Assembly: GCF_003590095.1 (NCBI RefSeq)
Contig: NC_039480.1
Coordinates: forward strand, 18,391,328 to 18,455,327
Origin: Trichoplusia ni
Lineage: Eukaryota; Arthropoda; Insecta; Lepidoptera; Noctuidae
DNA length: 64,000 bases
Direction of reading: 5' to 3'
A program made the translations under genes and the position numbers. Shown here piece after piece: positions 1 through 10,968 of the stretch; position 1 is the stretch's first letter, and each line of letters starts with the position of its first letter. A model generated the notes under the pieces. It was not told where the DNA came from and did not search any database. It saw nothing but the letters and a program-made list of their open reading frames with translations.

Positions 1-99
1 CACTGAGGTCAATCTTCAGCTCTCCTCCTCCAATCGAATATCATCGCCCCACCTATTTTGTTTCTGACTACTTTCTAACCATTATTTTTTATTTTACAG

Positions 100-1169
100 C
101 CATCGGATCCAAATGAAAAGTTCTCAGGTTATATACCTATGGATAAACTAGATATATCTTACAGTGCCAGCTCAGGACCGGGTGGACAAAATGTTAACAA
201 GGTACTTTTCATATTTTGTCCACTAATTATTGAACTTAATGTTTTCATGGAGCTTGTTGTGTCTCTGTAATATATTGACAATCTTGATTGATCCCTTACA
301 GGTGCACACTAAAGTAGACCTGAGATTCAAGCCCAGTGAAGCGGACTGGTTACACCCTGACATCAAAGCCAAAGTACAAGAAATGGTATGATATGTTCTG
401 TATTAAGTGTCCTGAGTGAGTAGAAGTAAGGGATCCTGTGATCCTGATCTTAGTCTTATCGACTGCATTTTACCTTTCACTTCATAGAGTCTACAATAAA
501 TCTATTCCCTTCAAAGTTCTTTCATTAATCTATCCACCTCATAAGAACTGTTTGTGTCGTTTTTTATTTATAAAGTATTCCTTGGGTTACAGTATGCTAA
601 TAAACTATCAAAAGAGGGCTACCTGATCATCCGGTCAGATGCTACTCGTTCACAGCAGCTAAACCTGGCTGACTGCATGAAGAAGCTGCGGACTATACTC
701 CGTGCTGCTGCTGTTACCAAGAAGGAACCCGCTCCTGAGACTGTGGAGAGGATTAGGCAAAGGTATACTTATTTCATTGTCTTTCAGTTTACTCATAAAG
801 TGTACAGAAGTTTGATTGTATGTTTTAATTGAAATTTAGGCTTTGTTCCCAATCTTTGCTGTTTACATAATATTGTACAACATAAGTTTTTAGAGTAATA
901 CACATGCAAAGATCAGTCTGGATAATCAGTCAAATCTTGCTCTCTGGGAAAATTCTACGGTTCTAGCAAAGGTCTACATGTAACACCTAAAAGACCTAGC
1001 TTGTATGCCTGTAATAACTGGTCTATTTTGTGATCTTATGTAATATGATTGAATTTAGTATTTTGTTTATATTTCCAGACACCTGAAGGCCGCCCGCCTG
1101 CGCGTGGCCATCAAGCGCGAGGACTCCCTGAAGCGCGCTATGAGGCAGCCGCCCACTATAGACTTATGA
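100..1169 (+). CDS. ICT1: ICT1/MRPL58-type peptidyl-tRNA hydrolase, 3' part of gene (four exons)
   Basis: Exons at 100-201, 302-385, 593-762 and 1079-1169 are each bounded by AG acceptors and GT donors, and their phases join cleanly (0, 0, 2). The predicted protein begins within the catalytic domain, with P-M-D-K-L-D-I-S-Y just before SSGPGGQNVNK, the GGQ motif of class-I release-factor-like hydrolases. It continues with LNLADCMKKLR in the third exon. It ends in a basic tail (KAARLRVAIKREDSLKRAM) and TGA at 1167-1169. In this family the GGQ loop hydrolyses peptidyl-tRNA on stalled mitochondrial ribosomes and the basic tail reads the empty mRNA channel; the protein is also a mitoribosomal large-subunit component. 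The start codon and mitochondrial targeting segment lie off the left edge. Length and motif order match ICT1 better than the related C12orf65 or mtRF1 types. Confidence 0.93.
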
Positions 1170-2765
1170 TTTTTCCATTAAATTGGGCATGCACGGCTTA
1201 CACTACACTGACGTCTGAGGAGACTGTTATAAATCATAACTAGTATGGTTTCAATAGTCGGTTGACCTCATACCTATACGAGAAACTTTAAGGCTAAACA
1301 TACCGTACATTAAATTCATATTGAATCAGCACGATAATTATGTATATTCATATGATCACATTATCAAGTGACATGATACTGTAGCATTTCATTTACAAAA
1401 CAATTAAAAAGCCCTGCTAACTAAAAGATGAATAATAGCCTGTATAGGAGTTGATCCGAACATCTGTAGAGCAGTTGCTCTAAAAAGTGTAAACTTTTGA
1501 CCAATTCACGCAATGAGAGGGGTATGACAGTCGTATAGTATGTGAGGTCGACAGCCTTGTTTTCTCAGATGATCAGAAGCCGTAAAGTTTGACTGTTTTT
1601 ATAGTTATGTATAATTAATATAATATAGTTGTTTAGATATTGTGTGTTTATTTATATAACTGTACAAATTTACTAATGGAAGGCAGCATGATTTGTGAGT
1701 TATCAATCTTTTTTTCAAATCTGGCAATATTACTTAATGTCGATTCCATACAGGTAACGTACGGTTTGTTTCAAATGAATAAATATGAGTAACAACATCT
1801 AAAGCTAAAATTTTTGTGTCATACTGCATTTAAAAAAGCTGGAAACTGAAAACTGGAAACAATATTTAGAAAGAATGTATTTATAGAATGGTTAATTTAC
1901 TTAAACTGAATACTTATTGCAATTCGGGTGTTGTTCGTTCGCAGGAAAAATCAAGCGCCTTTTAGAATACGCATAGCAAAGTAGTATGTAAGTATATCAT
2001 AGACACTTAAATAAATTGTAAGGGATTGTAATTATTTAAACAGTCAAACAACATTTATATGTGAATATAATATAAATGTTTCGTGTGCCCAATTTAATGA
2101 TGAATTAACTTAGTATTTAAGATAATTATTTCTTTCCTTCTATGTAAAAATTAATGTAAATCCATATTTTGAATAGACAATACAATAAATTTATTAACAC
2201 TGTAGGATGTTCTGTATTATTAAAAATGTGCACTAAATGTATTGTAATAGAATAGAGAATAAAACTAAGAAGTGTTTTTGCCTGATGGATTTTAGTCTTA
2301 GAAAATAATTAGTCGTAATTTATCTTTCTCCACCGCTATCTAGAAAGGATATTTTATTGTGATGTAGATTTTATTATCATTGCTGGCATTGTATGTATAT
2401 ATGAAAACATCTAAAATAAACACGTATGCTGTTGTTCTACCTTTTTTCTATAAATAATGAAAGTTGACAAGACCTATTAAACTTAAATATACGAGACAAG
2501 ACATCATCCAATCATTTTCATAGCATCAGTATTTTATATTTTTGAGTAGATGCGTGGAAGGAATATTTTACCTTCATAATAGTCAATTTTAAAAGTTTTC
2601 ATAAATAAGTAAGCATTTCAGTTAAGTCCACTTTTCACGTAATAATGGGCTCTATGGTTAGGAACGCTGTTGTCATAGCAACAGCTTTGCAAACAAAAAC
2701 GATTTTAGTCTAATGTCATTTCTTATTATTTTAAAACAAATTATTTTGTGAAAATATATTTGGAG
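1170..2765. other. ICT1 3' UTR and ICT1-CLUAP1 intergenic DNA
   Basis: AT-rich, with no credible exon. An ATTAAA lies only a few bases after the ICT1 stop. AATAAA hexamers at 1778-1783 and 2258-2263 are stronger candidates for poly(A) signals. The last few hundred bases must contain the CLUAP1 promoter, but I see no clear TATA box or initiator. Confidence 0.5.
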
Positions 2766-5700
2766 ATGTCTTACCGCGATTTAAGAAGTAAGTTTAACTC
2801 AAACCATTTTAAAAGGTTCATTGTTAATGTTAGTTTACAGAATGCTACACTATTTGAGAATGTGGATGTTTCATCATTATACACAGTTTTGATTAAGCAA
2901 TTAGGTGTATATTTTAATTTATGTTGACCTTTATCAATAAATACAGTATATACCCGTAATATGATCTTTAAAGTGAAAGTAAGGATTAAGTACCTATTTT
3001 TTCTTGTATAATGGATGGCAAAAGCAATAGACCGGAAAGAGGAAGAATCTAAGTGAGGCCTTTGCCCTGCAGTGGGATAGTAACAGCTGAAAAAATAATA
3101 ATAAATAATCGTCGTGATCATAAAGATTTTAGCGAAGCGATGCGCGTGCTGGGCTTTCCGAAACCGATATCGCTGGAGAGCTTCCGGACCCCGAACTGGG
3201 ACCTGATGGAGGAGTGCCTGCGCTGGCTGGCGGCCCGCGTCGAGCCTGACGCAGAGCTCGGCGGCGGGAAGGGCTCTGTGGAGCAGCGGGTCGCGCTCGT
3301 CACGCATGCTATAGCACTGTTTGTGAGTATTGGAGAGTGATCACCTAAGAAGGAGATACAGGGCAAGTAGGTTTGATAAGCCTTAAAAGGAATAATGATG
3401 ACGAGGATAGACTGTGATAGAGAAACAGCCGGTTAGCCACTGAGTTCGCGTAGTTTGCTGGCTCGGCTGACGAAGACGATGACGCAAAAATTGCTGACGT
3501 GAAGCTGGTGACCGATGTGTCCAGCAAGCGTTCACCTCAACGCTTGTTTACGTTCAAAACTCGTACTTAACAAATATTGACAGTTTTCTATTTGTGAACT
3601 TTATTTATTACCTTATACTTACATTATAATTAATTGGTATCTTTTGTTAATTACTTTCTTTGTATTCGTGGGTAGCACTCTCGCGCCAACATAAAGTTGA
3701 ACGGCAAGCGCGTGTACGGCGCGGACGGCTGGGCGGTGCGCGAGATGATGAAGGTGGCCACGCTGCTGCGGTCCGCGCTCCAGACGCCCAGCGCGGACGA
3801 GCACCAGCAGGAGACCACGCCCATGAGCTATGACTTCAGCAGTCGGGTGAGTCACGGCTAGTGAACACACTGCAGGTTGCTCTCTCTCAGCTCTGGGAAA
3901 AATATTGTAGGAGTTGTGGATAGGTTGCTTCGACAAAAGTTATAATTTGAAAACTTATTGTAGGTATACTTTTAGTACTCTCTATCAGTTTAGACTACAA
4001 GGCCGATCACCATAACATAATAGGGTCTAATTATTTCTGATTCATATTAAATCTTTCTAGCTTGGTGAGATCAAGCAAGCTCGCGCTCTTGCAACAGATA
4101 TAACGGCACAAGGTGCCTTTCTTCACGATCTGTTGGCCAAGGAACCTGAGAATAAGGTGAGAAGACCGTTCCAATTTGAAGTTTTAAATCCTGAAGTACC
4201 GACTCACAATATTAATTAAAGTAAGGTATCTACAGGAGCAACGTGAGCAAGCCCTGTCCCGTCCACTGGACATGTCGGCGATGGAGGCGAGTCTGCGGCG
4301 CGCGCTGGACGCGGTGGCGGGCAAGGTGGCCTCCGGCCGCGAGCAGATCGACAACGTGGCCGCCAGCGAGGCCGCGCTCGACGCCAAGCTCGAGAGGAAG
4401 AGGGCTGAGCTCATGCGGGCTGAGAAGCGACTGCACACCGTGCAGAAGATCAAGTGAGGGGATATGTGTACCTACTAGCAACTGTTTGTTGTCAATCAGT
4501 ACTATCTCTGGATTAAATGATACCATGAATGATGCCATCATTGATTATAGGCAATCGTCCTCGTCATATCATAAACATCCTAGACTACGTTGGGGTCAGC
4601 TTCCAGCCTAGCCGGATGTAGCTAAGTACCAGTGGTTTACTAGGAGCGACTTTCTATCCGATCTCCCCAACCCAGTAACCTAGACAAAACGATACCCCTT
4701 AGTCAGCCTTTTTAGGTTTTGACTACCGGAAACGTCAAAAAAGATGTGAAAATAACAGCGTGGAATCAAAATTTTAAGTGCCTTCTGAAACACGAAGGAT
4801 CTCAGTTATGACATTGATGACATAGATGTCACCCACTCGAAAAACCTACAGTATCAAGTGTAGCTTAACTTGTGATCGATCAACTTGTTCAGTTATAGTT
4901 TAACCACGAGCTCCTCTTGATTGACTTGATAAGACAATCTACTTGAATGTTTAATTTAATTTTCGTAGGCCTGCATACCAGGGTGAGCTGACGTCACTGG
5001 AGAGTGAGATCGAGCAGCTTTGGGACCAGTACGTGCTGCGGTATCGCTGCGTGGAGGCACTCAAGCATCAGCTTAGCGTGCTCGAGAGCGCGCAGGCTGA
5101 GGTGACCACCAGGCTTCAACTTCTAATATCAAAAGCATTTTAGGACATGCGAAAGAAATTTGAGCGCTTATCGTGACTTGTAATGTAGATGATGATTATA
5201 TTATGTCTATGCAGGCAGCTGAGGAACAGCAGGCGGCTATCATGCAGCTGATACACAAATATGAAGCTGAAGATGTTCTTGGGAAACTGAGTGATTCTGG
5301 TAACCAGACTAACAAATATTTTAAACTTTGAATAATTTAGTTGACTTTCTGTGCATACTACTACTTTGTTTATTTTGGATGGCAGATGACATGGACTCTA
5401 GTGATGATGGCAAGGACTTGAGTGAGGTGAAACAGCCGCGCCCTGCCACCAGGCCCAAGACACGGCTGAGGATCAAAACTGCAGGTTTGCAACTTCGTAC
5501 TTATGTTTAGTTATTTCAAATATATTTCGTGGATCAAGCAAAGCAAGCGTCGCGGTGGAGGCGTCACGACGCAGGCGTCGCGATGGAGGCGTCGCGGTGG
5601 AGGCGTCACGACACAGGCGGCACGACGCTGGCGTCGCGATGGATGCGTCGCGAAGGATGCGTCGTGATGGATGCGTCATGATGGATGTGTCTTGTTGGAG

Positions 5701-7507
5701 ACGTAATGACGGATGCGTTGCAATGAATGCGTCTTGATGGAGACATAGTGACGGATGTGTCGCGATGTATGTATCGTGACGGATGCGTCAGAATGAATGC
5801 GTTGCAATGGATGCGTCTTGATGGAGACGTCGTAATGGATGCGTTGCAATGGATGCGTCTTGATGGAGACGTTGTGACGGATGCGTCGTGATGTATGCGT
5901 CGTGATGTATGCGTCGTGATGGATGCGTCGTGATGGAGGCGTCGCGGTGGAGGCGTCGCGATGGAGGCATCATGACGCAGGCGTCGCGGTGGAGACGTTA
6001 TGACGGATGCGTCGCGATGGATGCGTCGTGATGGATGCGTCGCGATGGATGTGTCTTGATGGAGAGGTCGTGATGGATGCGTCGTGATGTATGCGTCGTG
6101 ATGGATGCGTCATGATGGATGCGTTGTAATGGATGCGTCTTGATGGAGACGTCGTGACGGATGCGTCGCGATGTATGTATCGTGATGTATGTGTCGCGAT
6201 GGATGCGACACGATGGATGTGTCTTGATGGAGACATCGTGACGGATGCGTCGCGATGTATGTATCGTGATGTATGCGTCGCGATGGATGCGACACGATGG
6301 ATGTCTTGATGGAGACATAGTGACGGATGCGTCGCGATGTATGTATCGTGATGGATGCGTCGTGATGTATGTATCGTGATGGATGCGTGGTGATGTATGC
6401 GTCGTGATGGATGCGTCATCATTGATGCGTTGCAATGGATGCGTCTTGATGGAGACGTCGTGACGGATGCGTTGCAATGAATGCGTCTTGATGGAGGCAT
6501 AGTGACGGATGCGTCGCGATGTATGTATCGTGATGGATGCGTCGTGATGTATGCGTCGTGATGGATGCGTCATGATGGATGCGTCGCAATGGATGCGTCT
6601 TGATGGAGACGTAGTTATGGATGCGTCGCGATGTATGTATCGTGATGGATGCGTCGCGATTGATGCGACACGATGGATGTGTCGTAGCTATTTGGATACT
6701 CGCAAGTATTTGAAACTTATTAGTTATCGTATCGTATTTGTAACAATTTATGAACTAAACTAATGGCAAACTGGTCATTAGTTTAGTTACCGGCACGGAT
6801 CTTGAGCGCTCGGCGGAAGAGGGGGTCCCTTAGCGCATCTTAAAAAATCAATTGCGCGTACTCGTCGTCTTGAGGTGCATGCAACTGCAGCAAAGAAAGA
6901 ATTTCAACCAATCACTCATGACGGCTATGACGCGATGCGCTGCGAGCCAATCACTGCCACTACCAATCTATTGTAATTAAACATTTTTTCGCTGTTTTCT
7001 AGGCAACGCAGCTGCAGAGGCTCGGCGTGCGTTCGGCAGCATGGCGGCGCGCGACTCACTCGACGAGATACGGGATGAGGATGACTCCAGATCAGACTCC
7101 GATCTGTCAGACAGGCAGATATATGGTATTGTGGCTTTATTTATAACTTTAAGGTTTTAGAAGCCAAGCAGCCAGAGGTTTCCAAATCGAACTCGTGCGA
7201 GTAGCATAGTGAGCTGTACTTGAGCCTGCAATTATTTTTATTTGATTATTTCAAAATTACTAGCTGTGACCGTTGCTTGTCTATATAATTGTCGAGGTTC
7301 CAATTCTCGTGTCCCCCGCCAGGTGGCGGTGAGGTCCCCTCCCGCTGGTCGCGCGCGCGGCCCCGACCCGCCACGCGCACGCTGGCCGCCGCTGATGACG
7401 ACGACTTCGCCGATCTGATCGAAGGTGGGCCCGGCCTCATAGGTACCTACCTCACCACACTACTATGCATGCTGCATGATAGCGTCTACATTGCTCTGCT
7501 TAGTTGA
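2766..7507 (+). CDS. CLUAP1: CLUAP1 / IFT38 (qilin), intraflagellar transport complex B protein, complete, ten exons
   Basis: Exons: 2766-2787, 3126-3322, 3676-3846, 4061-4156, 4236-4453, 4969-5101, 5215-5299, 5386-5484, 7003-7125 and 7323-7507. All junctions are GT/AG and all phases agree, giving about 442 residues (human CLUAP1 is about 413). The start MSYRDLRNFSEAMRVLGFP and the FRTPNWDL motif match the family's N-terminal calponin-homology-like fold (about residues 1-130). IKLNGKRVYGADGWAVREM follows in exon 3. Exons 5-7 (about 163-307) are charged and heptad-like (coiled coil), and exons 8-10 form an acidic, Ser/Asp-rich tail reaching DDDDF, as in other family members. The protein works in IFT-B during cilium assembly, so in insects it is expected in ciliated sensory neurons and sperm. 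The 3' end is least certain: the last exon could read to TGA at 7505-7507, or splice at GT sites at 7425 or 7443. AATAAA at 7727-7732 fits a poly(A) signal. Intron 8 is enlarged by a minisatellite; introns 1 and 5 carry retroposons. Confidence 0.93.
3006..3110 (+). mobile_element. 3' end of a truncated LINE in CLUAP1 intron 1
   Basis: A stretch with gaggcctttgccctgcag and tgggatagtaacagctg, followed by a TAA-rich tail, matches the usual 3' terminus of lepidopteran non-LTR elements ('gaggcctttgcccagcagtggga...'). Only the tail is present, so it is a 5'-truncated dead copy. A related motif recurs in every unit of the 34.5-kb tandem array. Confidence 0.55.
4555..4920 (-). mobile_element. 5S-rRNA-like SINE, diverged copy in CLUAP1 intron 5
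   Basis: On the minus strand this has the same order as the full copy at 61339-61700: gaggagctcgtgg head, GATCACAAGTTAAGCT, gtgggtgac, and the tail words gaccccaac(a/g)tag. It is diverged and lies between exons 5 and 6 of CLUAP1. Confidence 0.7.
5546..6683. repeat. Minisatellite, 14-bp unit, about 80 copies
   Basis: The consensus unit is close to gatggatgcgtcgt. The marker word tgatgg(a)gac occurs at 5735, 5819, 5861, 6057, 6141 and 6225 with spacings of 84, 42, 196, 84 and 84, all multiples of 14. One later step (6225 to 6307) is 82, which marks a 2-bp deletion; spacing is again in multiples of 14 afterwards (6307, 6447, 6489, 6601). Part of the array repeats as an 84-bp (six-unit) higher-order block. 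It lies wholly within CLUAP1 intron 8. Long open frames across it arise because 14 is not a multiple of 3: all frames cycle through the same 14-codon, 42-bp pattern. They are not genes. Confidence 0.95.
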
Positions 7508-9462
7508 CATGTGTTTATGTTATCCCAGACCATTCGATACTATCATTTTTCCATTATTTGATCGATGTGAACATGCCTTTTACACTTCAGTGAATAGAAC
7601 TAATTACTCGTAACACCATCACCTCAGTACACACCTCGGGTCACTCGTCACCACATAGCCGAGAGCTGGCAGTAACAACATAGCTGCACGTGCCAAACCC
7701 TACAGTTCGCATATTTCTGAAACTGCAATAAATCATTCGTGGCATGCCGAGCGATCGGCGATGACTTCATACCGCGAGTACTATTACATACAACTGTGGA
7801 ACTTTATGGAGATTTCAAAGATATTTATTATTGTTCGTCGGCCTTGCGAGAGTTAATTTAATAATATTTTTAAGATAGCTTCTGAAATTGCAGTCATTTT
7901 GAAACCTTTTCTTGGAAACAGGCTACAAGGCGATGTGAATGATTTTAGTGTAACCTACTTGTCGGTACATTACGTCGAAGAAAACCTGAATGACGACGGA
8001 TTATAACAAATTGAAGAAAAACTTATTTTTACAATACCTGATGTTATTTAATGATCACGTAAGCCCGACAGCGTGCGTAGTAGCCATTACTAACCATACA
8101 ATATACTTTTATTTCTATATTCTTGATTTTCATTTCAAATAGGTATACAAATAGAAATCTTTCGAGAAAAGCGCCTAGCGCGCCCACTCCTGCGCAACCA
8201 AAGTCCATAGACATAATGGTCCGAATTCATTAGTTTAAGACAAAATGCTGTCGTATTGGCTAATTTGCAAGATTGATGATGGACAAATAAATACTATTAA
8301 GTACAGTAGTGTATGCGTGTAAAATTGTAGAAATATTACGTTTCGTGACATTTGTAGGTAATAAATCTTTTAGTTAATAAAGATGGATTCTGTACCGTTT
8401 TATGGTTATATCTTTAGTAATAATACGAATTTGTGTTTGTGAATATTTATGTTGCGTAAACGTGTTTATTTGAATCGAGTCTGAAGGAAACAGATCTTCA
8501 CAGTTTTGCCTTCCTAAATGGTTAAATTGTACAAACTTCGATAGCCAGATTGTTTTAACTTAAAATATTATTTCAAGCTGTTTCTCTATCTGCAAGCTTT
8601 CGATTTTAAATAAACATATCACTCCAGCGTCTTGGCATCAATCTGTCGACCCCATTCTTTGAACATTTACACACGAACAAGAAAACAGTTATTTTAATGA
8701 TACCATTCAAACCATTGACATTTTGTTTAATATCTATAAAATGGCGGAATGGCACTGACCTGTCCATACATACCATAAAACTTGCCATTTCAAATCAAAG
8801 CTTACGCTTAGGTGATAAAGTGTATTTCGGATTATCATAGTAGATAGAGCTTTTCGGCAACGAAATGATAATAAGTTTTGTATGAAATCTATCATTAGTG
8901 AATGGTTTGGGACCGTTAGTGATTTACTAGTGAGCACGTTTTTAATTTTGATTATTTATGGAACAGAGTTAGTTTTTGCGAACTTATTATCAGATTGGAC
9001 TTTATATATTTGGGTCATTGAATATATTTATATTTGTTAGTGATCGTTTGATCGTTCGGTATTGATTTATTGTAAGGCTTTAACACATAGATTTGTGGGG
9101 TGAGTTAACAACCTACAACCAGAATTACACCGATCTGTTACATTAAATAGGCAGATAAATATTATGTTATCTTCTAGTTTTCAACAAAAACCTTCGTACA
9201 CATTATTACATACTTTAATGACATAAGAGACAACTCATCACATCCAGGCTGCCGCACGGTGGTTACCGGAACACAAAACCTCCACTTGATGCCTCACTCG
9301 AACCCGCACGCAATGTCATAAAACCATGGGAACACGCACATTCTGACAAAACTGATGTTATTACAATTATCTTTTGTTTGTGATCAAATGCGATTGGATG
9401 AGCAGAAGTACTTCAGACTAATACTTAGCAAGCGCTAATCACCGGTGCAGAGAAAGAGATGT
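7508..9462. other. Non-coding DNA downstream of CLUAP1
   Basis: AT-rich sequence with the putative CLUAP1 poly(A) signal at 7727-7732. I see no exon with good splice sites and no repeat I recognise. Confidence 0.4.
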
Positions 9463-9620
9463 CTGCACAGATAGTTGAGTACTTGAGGTCGACATGACAA
9501 GACCAGTGTAAGAGACGTGTCGCGGCGTCGACCCCTGCGTGGAACAGCGGTTGTTGTGATCCACGAATGCTTGGCCTGACTTCCGATGATTTTGTGATGT
9601 GGCTTGAATGTTTCTAAAAC
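9463..9620 (+). mobile_element. tRNA-derived SINE, decayed copy
   Basis: Shares ctgcacagatag...gttgag, cgtgtcgcggc-tcgacccctgcgt, gtgatccacgaatgcttg and ggcttgaatgttt with the better copies at 53885 and 54684. The A box is damaged and the B box is recognisable. Confidence 0.6.
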
Positions 9621-10881
9621 ATCTGTATCGTCCGTTTTTAAAAGCCAAAAAAATACTAAAGAGCGGTGTACCACGGTGGCTTTGCCTAGAAATGTCAGGT
9701 TTATCCAACTTTCTTCACGGCTGAGAAGTCAGTTTGAAAGCCTCGGATAAAAACACATGGAAGATATCTTCCAAATACTCCAGATCCATCAGACAAAAAC
9801 CAAACATTATCCGCACATTCCTGCAATACTTCTGCTGCAGTGTTTACTCATACCTGCGCGTGCGCCGGTTCCGGGTACAACGCACGTGCTCCCCCAAGCG
9901 TTGAGAAGTGATCAAGATAACAGCTCGGTAATGCACAGGTTCACAAGTAATGAGTGTTATATTTTAAATGACTTCGGACTTTTTTCAATGTTTAAGTAAA
10001 GATATATCTATACCATTTGCTATATCATTTGACGTCTAAAGTAGTAGGCACAAGATTACTTAGAACTTTGAGTTCAAATTTCGTCTTAGGTCTATTTTGT
10101 GATATCTAAGTTAATCAAATAATTGGTACACCGGCAAGTTAATGACTATAAAACCGCACAAAACCCCAGCCACAGGCGAGTACGGCGTCACACGGCTCTC
10201 GCTACAAACATCGTTACATTTTCCGCGAAATGTCGAAACTTTCGACGCATGCGCAGTGTGGGACTTCATGCTGGTTGCTCAGCGCGCGTTCCCTGCGGTT
10301 TTTCTAACATTCGCAACGCTTACTCAATGTGCACCAGTTCTAACCGCACTTCATGCTTTTTAGGACATAATTGTGCCTTTCCTGTGGGTGCAACGCTGTT
10401 TGTTAATCGTTACTACATGTTATGAAGAAAGTCCGTGAATAGGCGCGAATTGATTGTGTTGTGTATCGTAATTAATTACTTACTGAGTCATGAGCTGATT
10501 TACAAACTCCAGTTATATTAACTTACCTGTAACAAACAATATCAAACATTAAATATTTTACAGATAAAAAACAAGGCAACCTTAAACATTTTGTAGTTGT
10601 CGTTAAACATAATATGATTTATAAATCGGTCCATTATTGTTCCCTCCTGGCATCACTCTAGCTATCCGCGTACAATATTTTTTTCCTGTCGATATTAATT
10701 ATGGTACCTACGGACGGGAGACAGGTTAGACGAAAGTAGTTTTCGAAAATCTCAGATAATTGTGAAAACACATTTAGGTAGATTACCCACGTGCAATTCC
10801 TTGCCTTGAATTGATATAGTAAATGTGTTTTGTACCAGCGTGACATGTAGTTAGTCACAGGCTGGCGCTATGGGTGCACTC
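9621..10881. other. Non-coding DNA
   Basis: Contains mildly GC-rich patches (about 9845-9905 and 10160-10330, the latter with gcatgcgcag, an NRF1-like word) but no convincing exon or repeat. Confidence 0.35.
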
Positions 10882-10968
10882 TCACTGCAGAAACTGAAAG
10901 CCGTTGGGCGACATGCCTGCGCCTGCGCAGCCCGCTCCGCCACCACCGCGCCGCCCGAGGGAAAACAT
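10882..10968 (-). CDS. Candidate last exon of the membrane-protein gene at 23.6-27.8 kb
   Basis: A GC-rich island in AT-rich DNA. On the minus strand a TAG acceptor (10969-10970) precedes 28 codons in phase 0, MFSLGRRGGGG...MSPNGFQFLQ, ending at TGA (10882-10884). The last upstream exon (23567-23788) ends in phase 0 at a strong gtgagt donor, so the phases are compatible. The intron would be 12.6 kb. Only composition, phase and splice words support it; no homology is recognised. Confidence 0.2.
   Translation of the reverse strand: MFSLGRRGGGGAGCAGAGMSPNGFQFLQ

Noticed and set aside
5473..6763. Several long open frames on the minus strand, rich in His, Ser, Arg and Thr
   Set aside because: They are translations of the 14-bp minisatellite in cycling frames and lack splice or start context.
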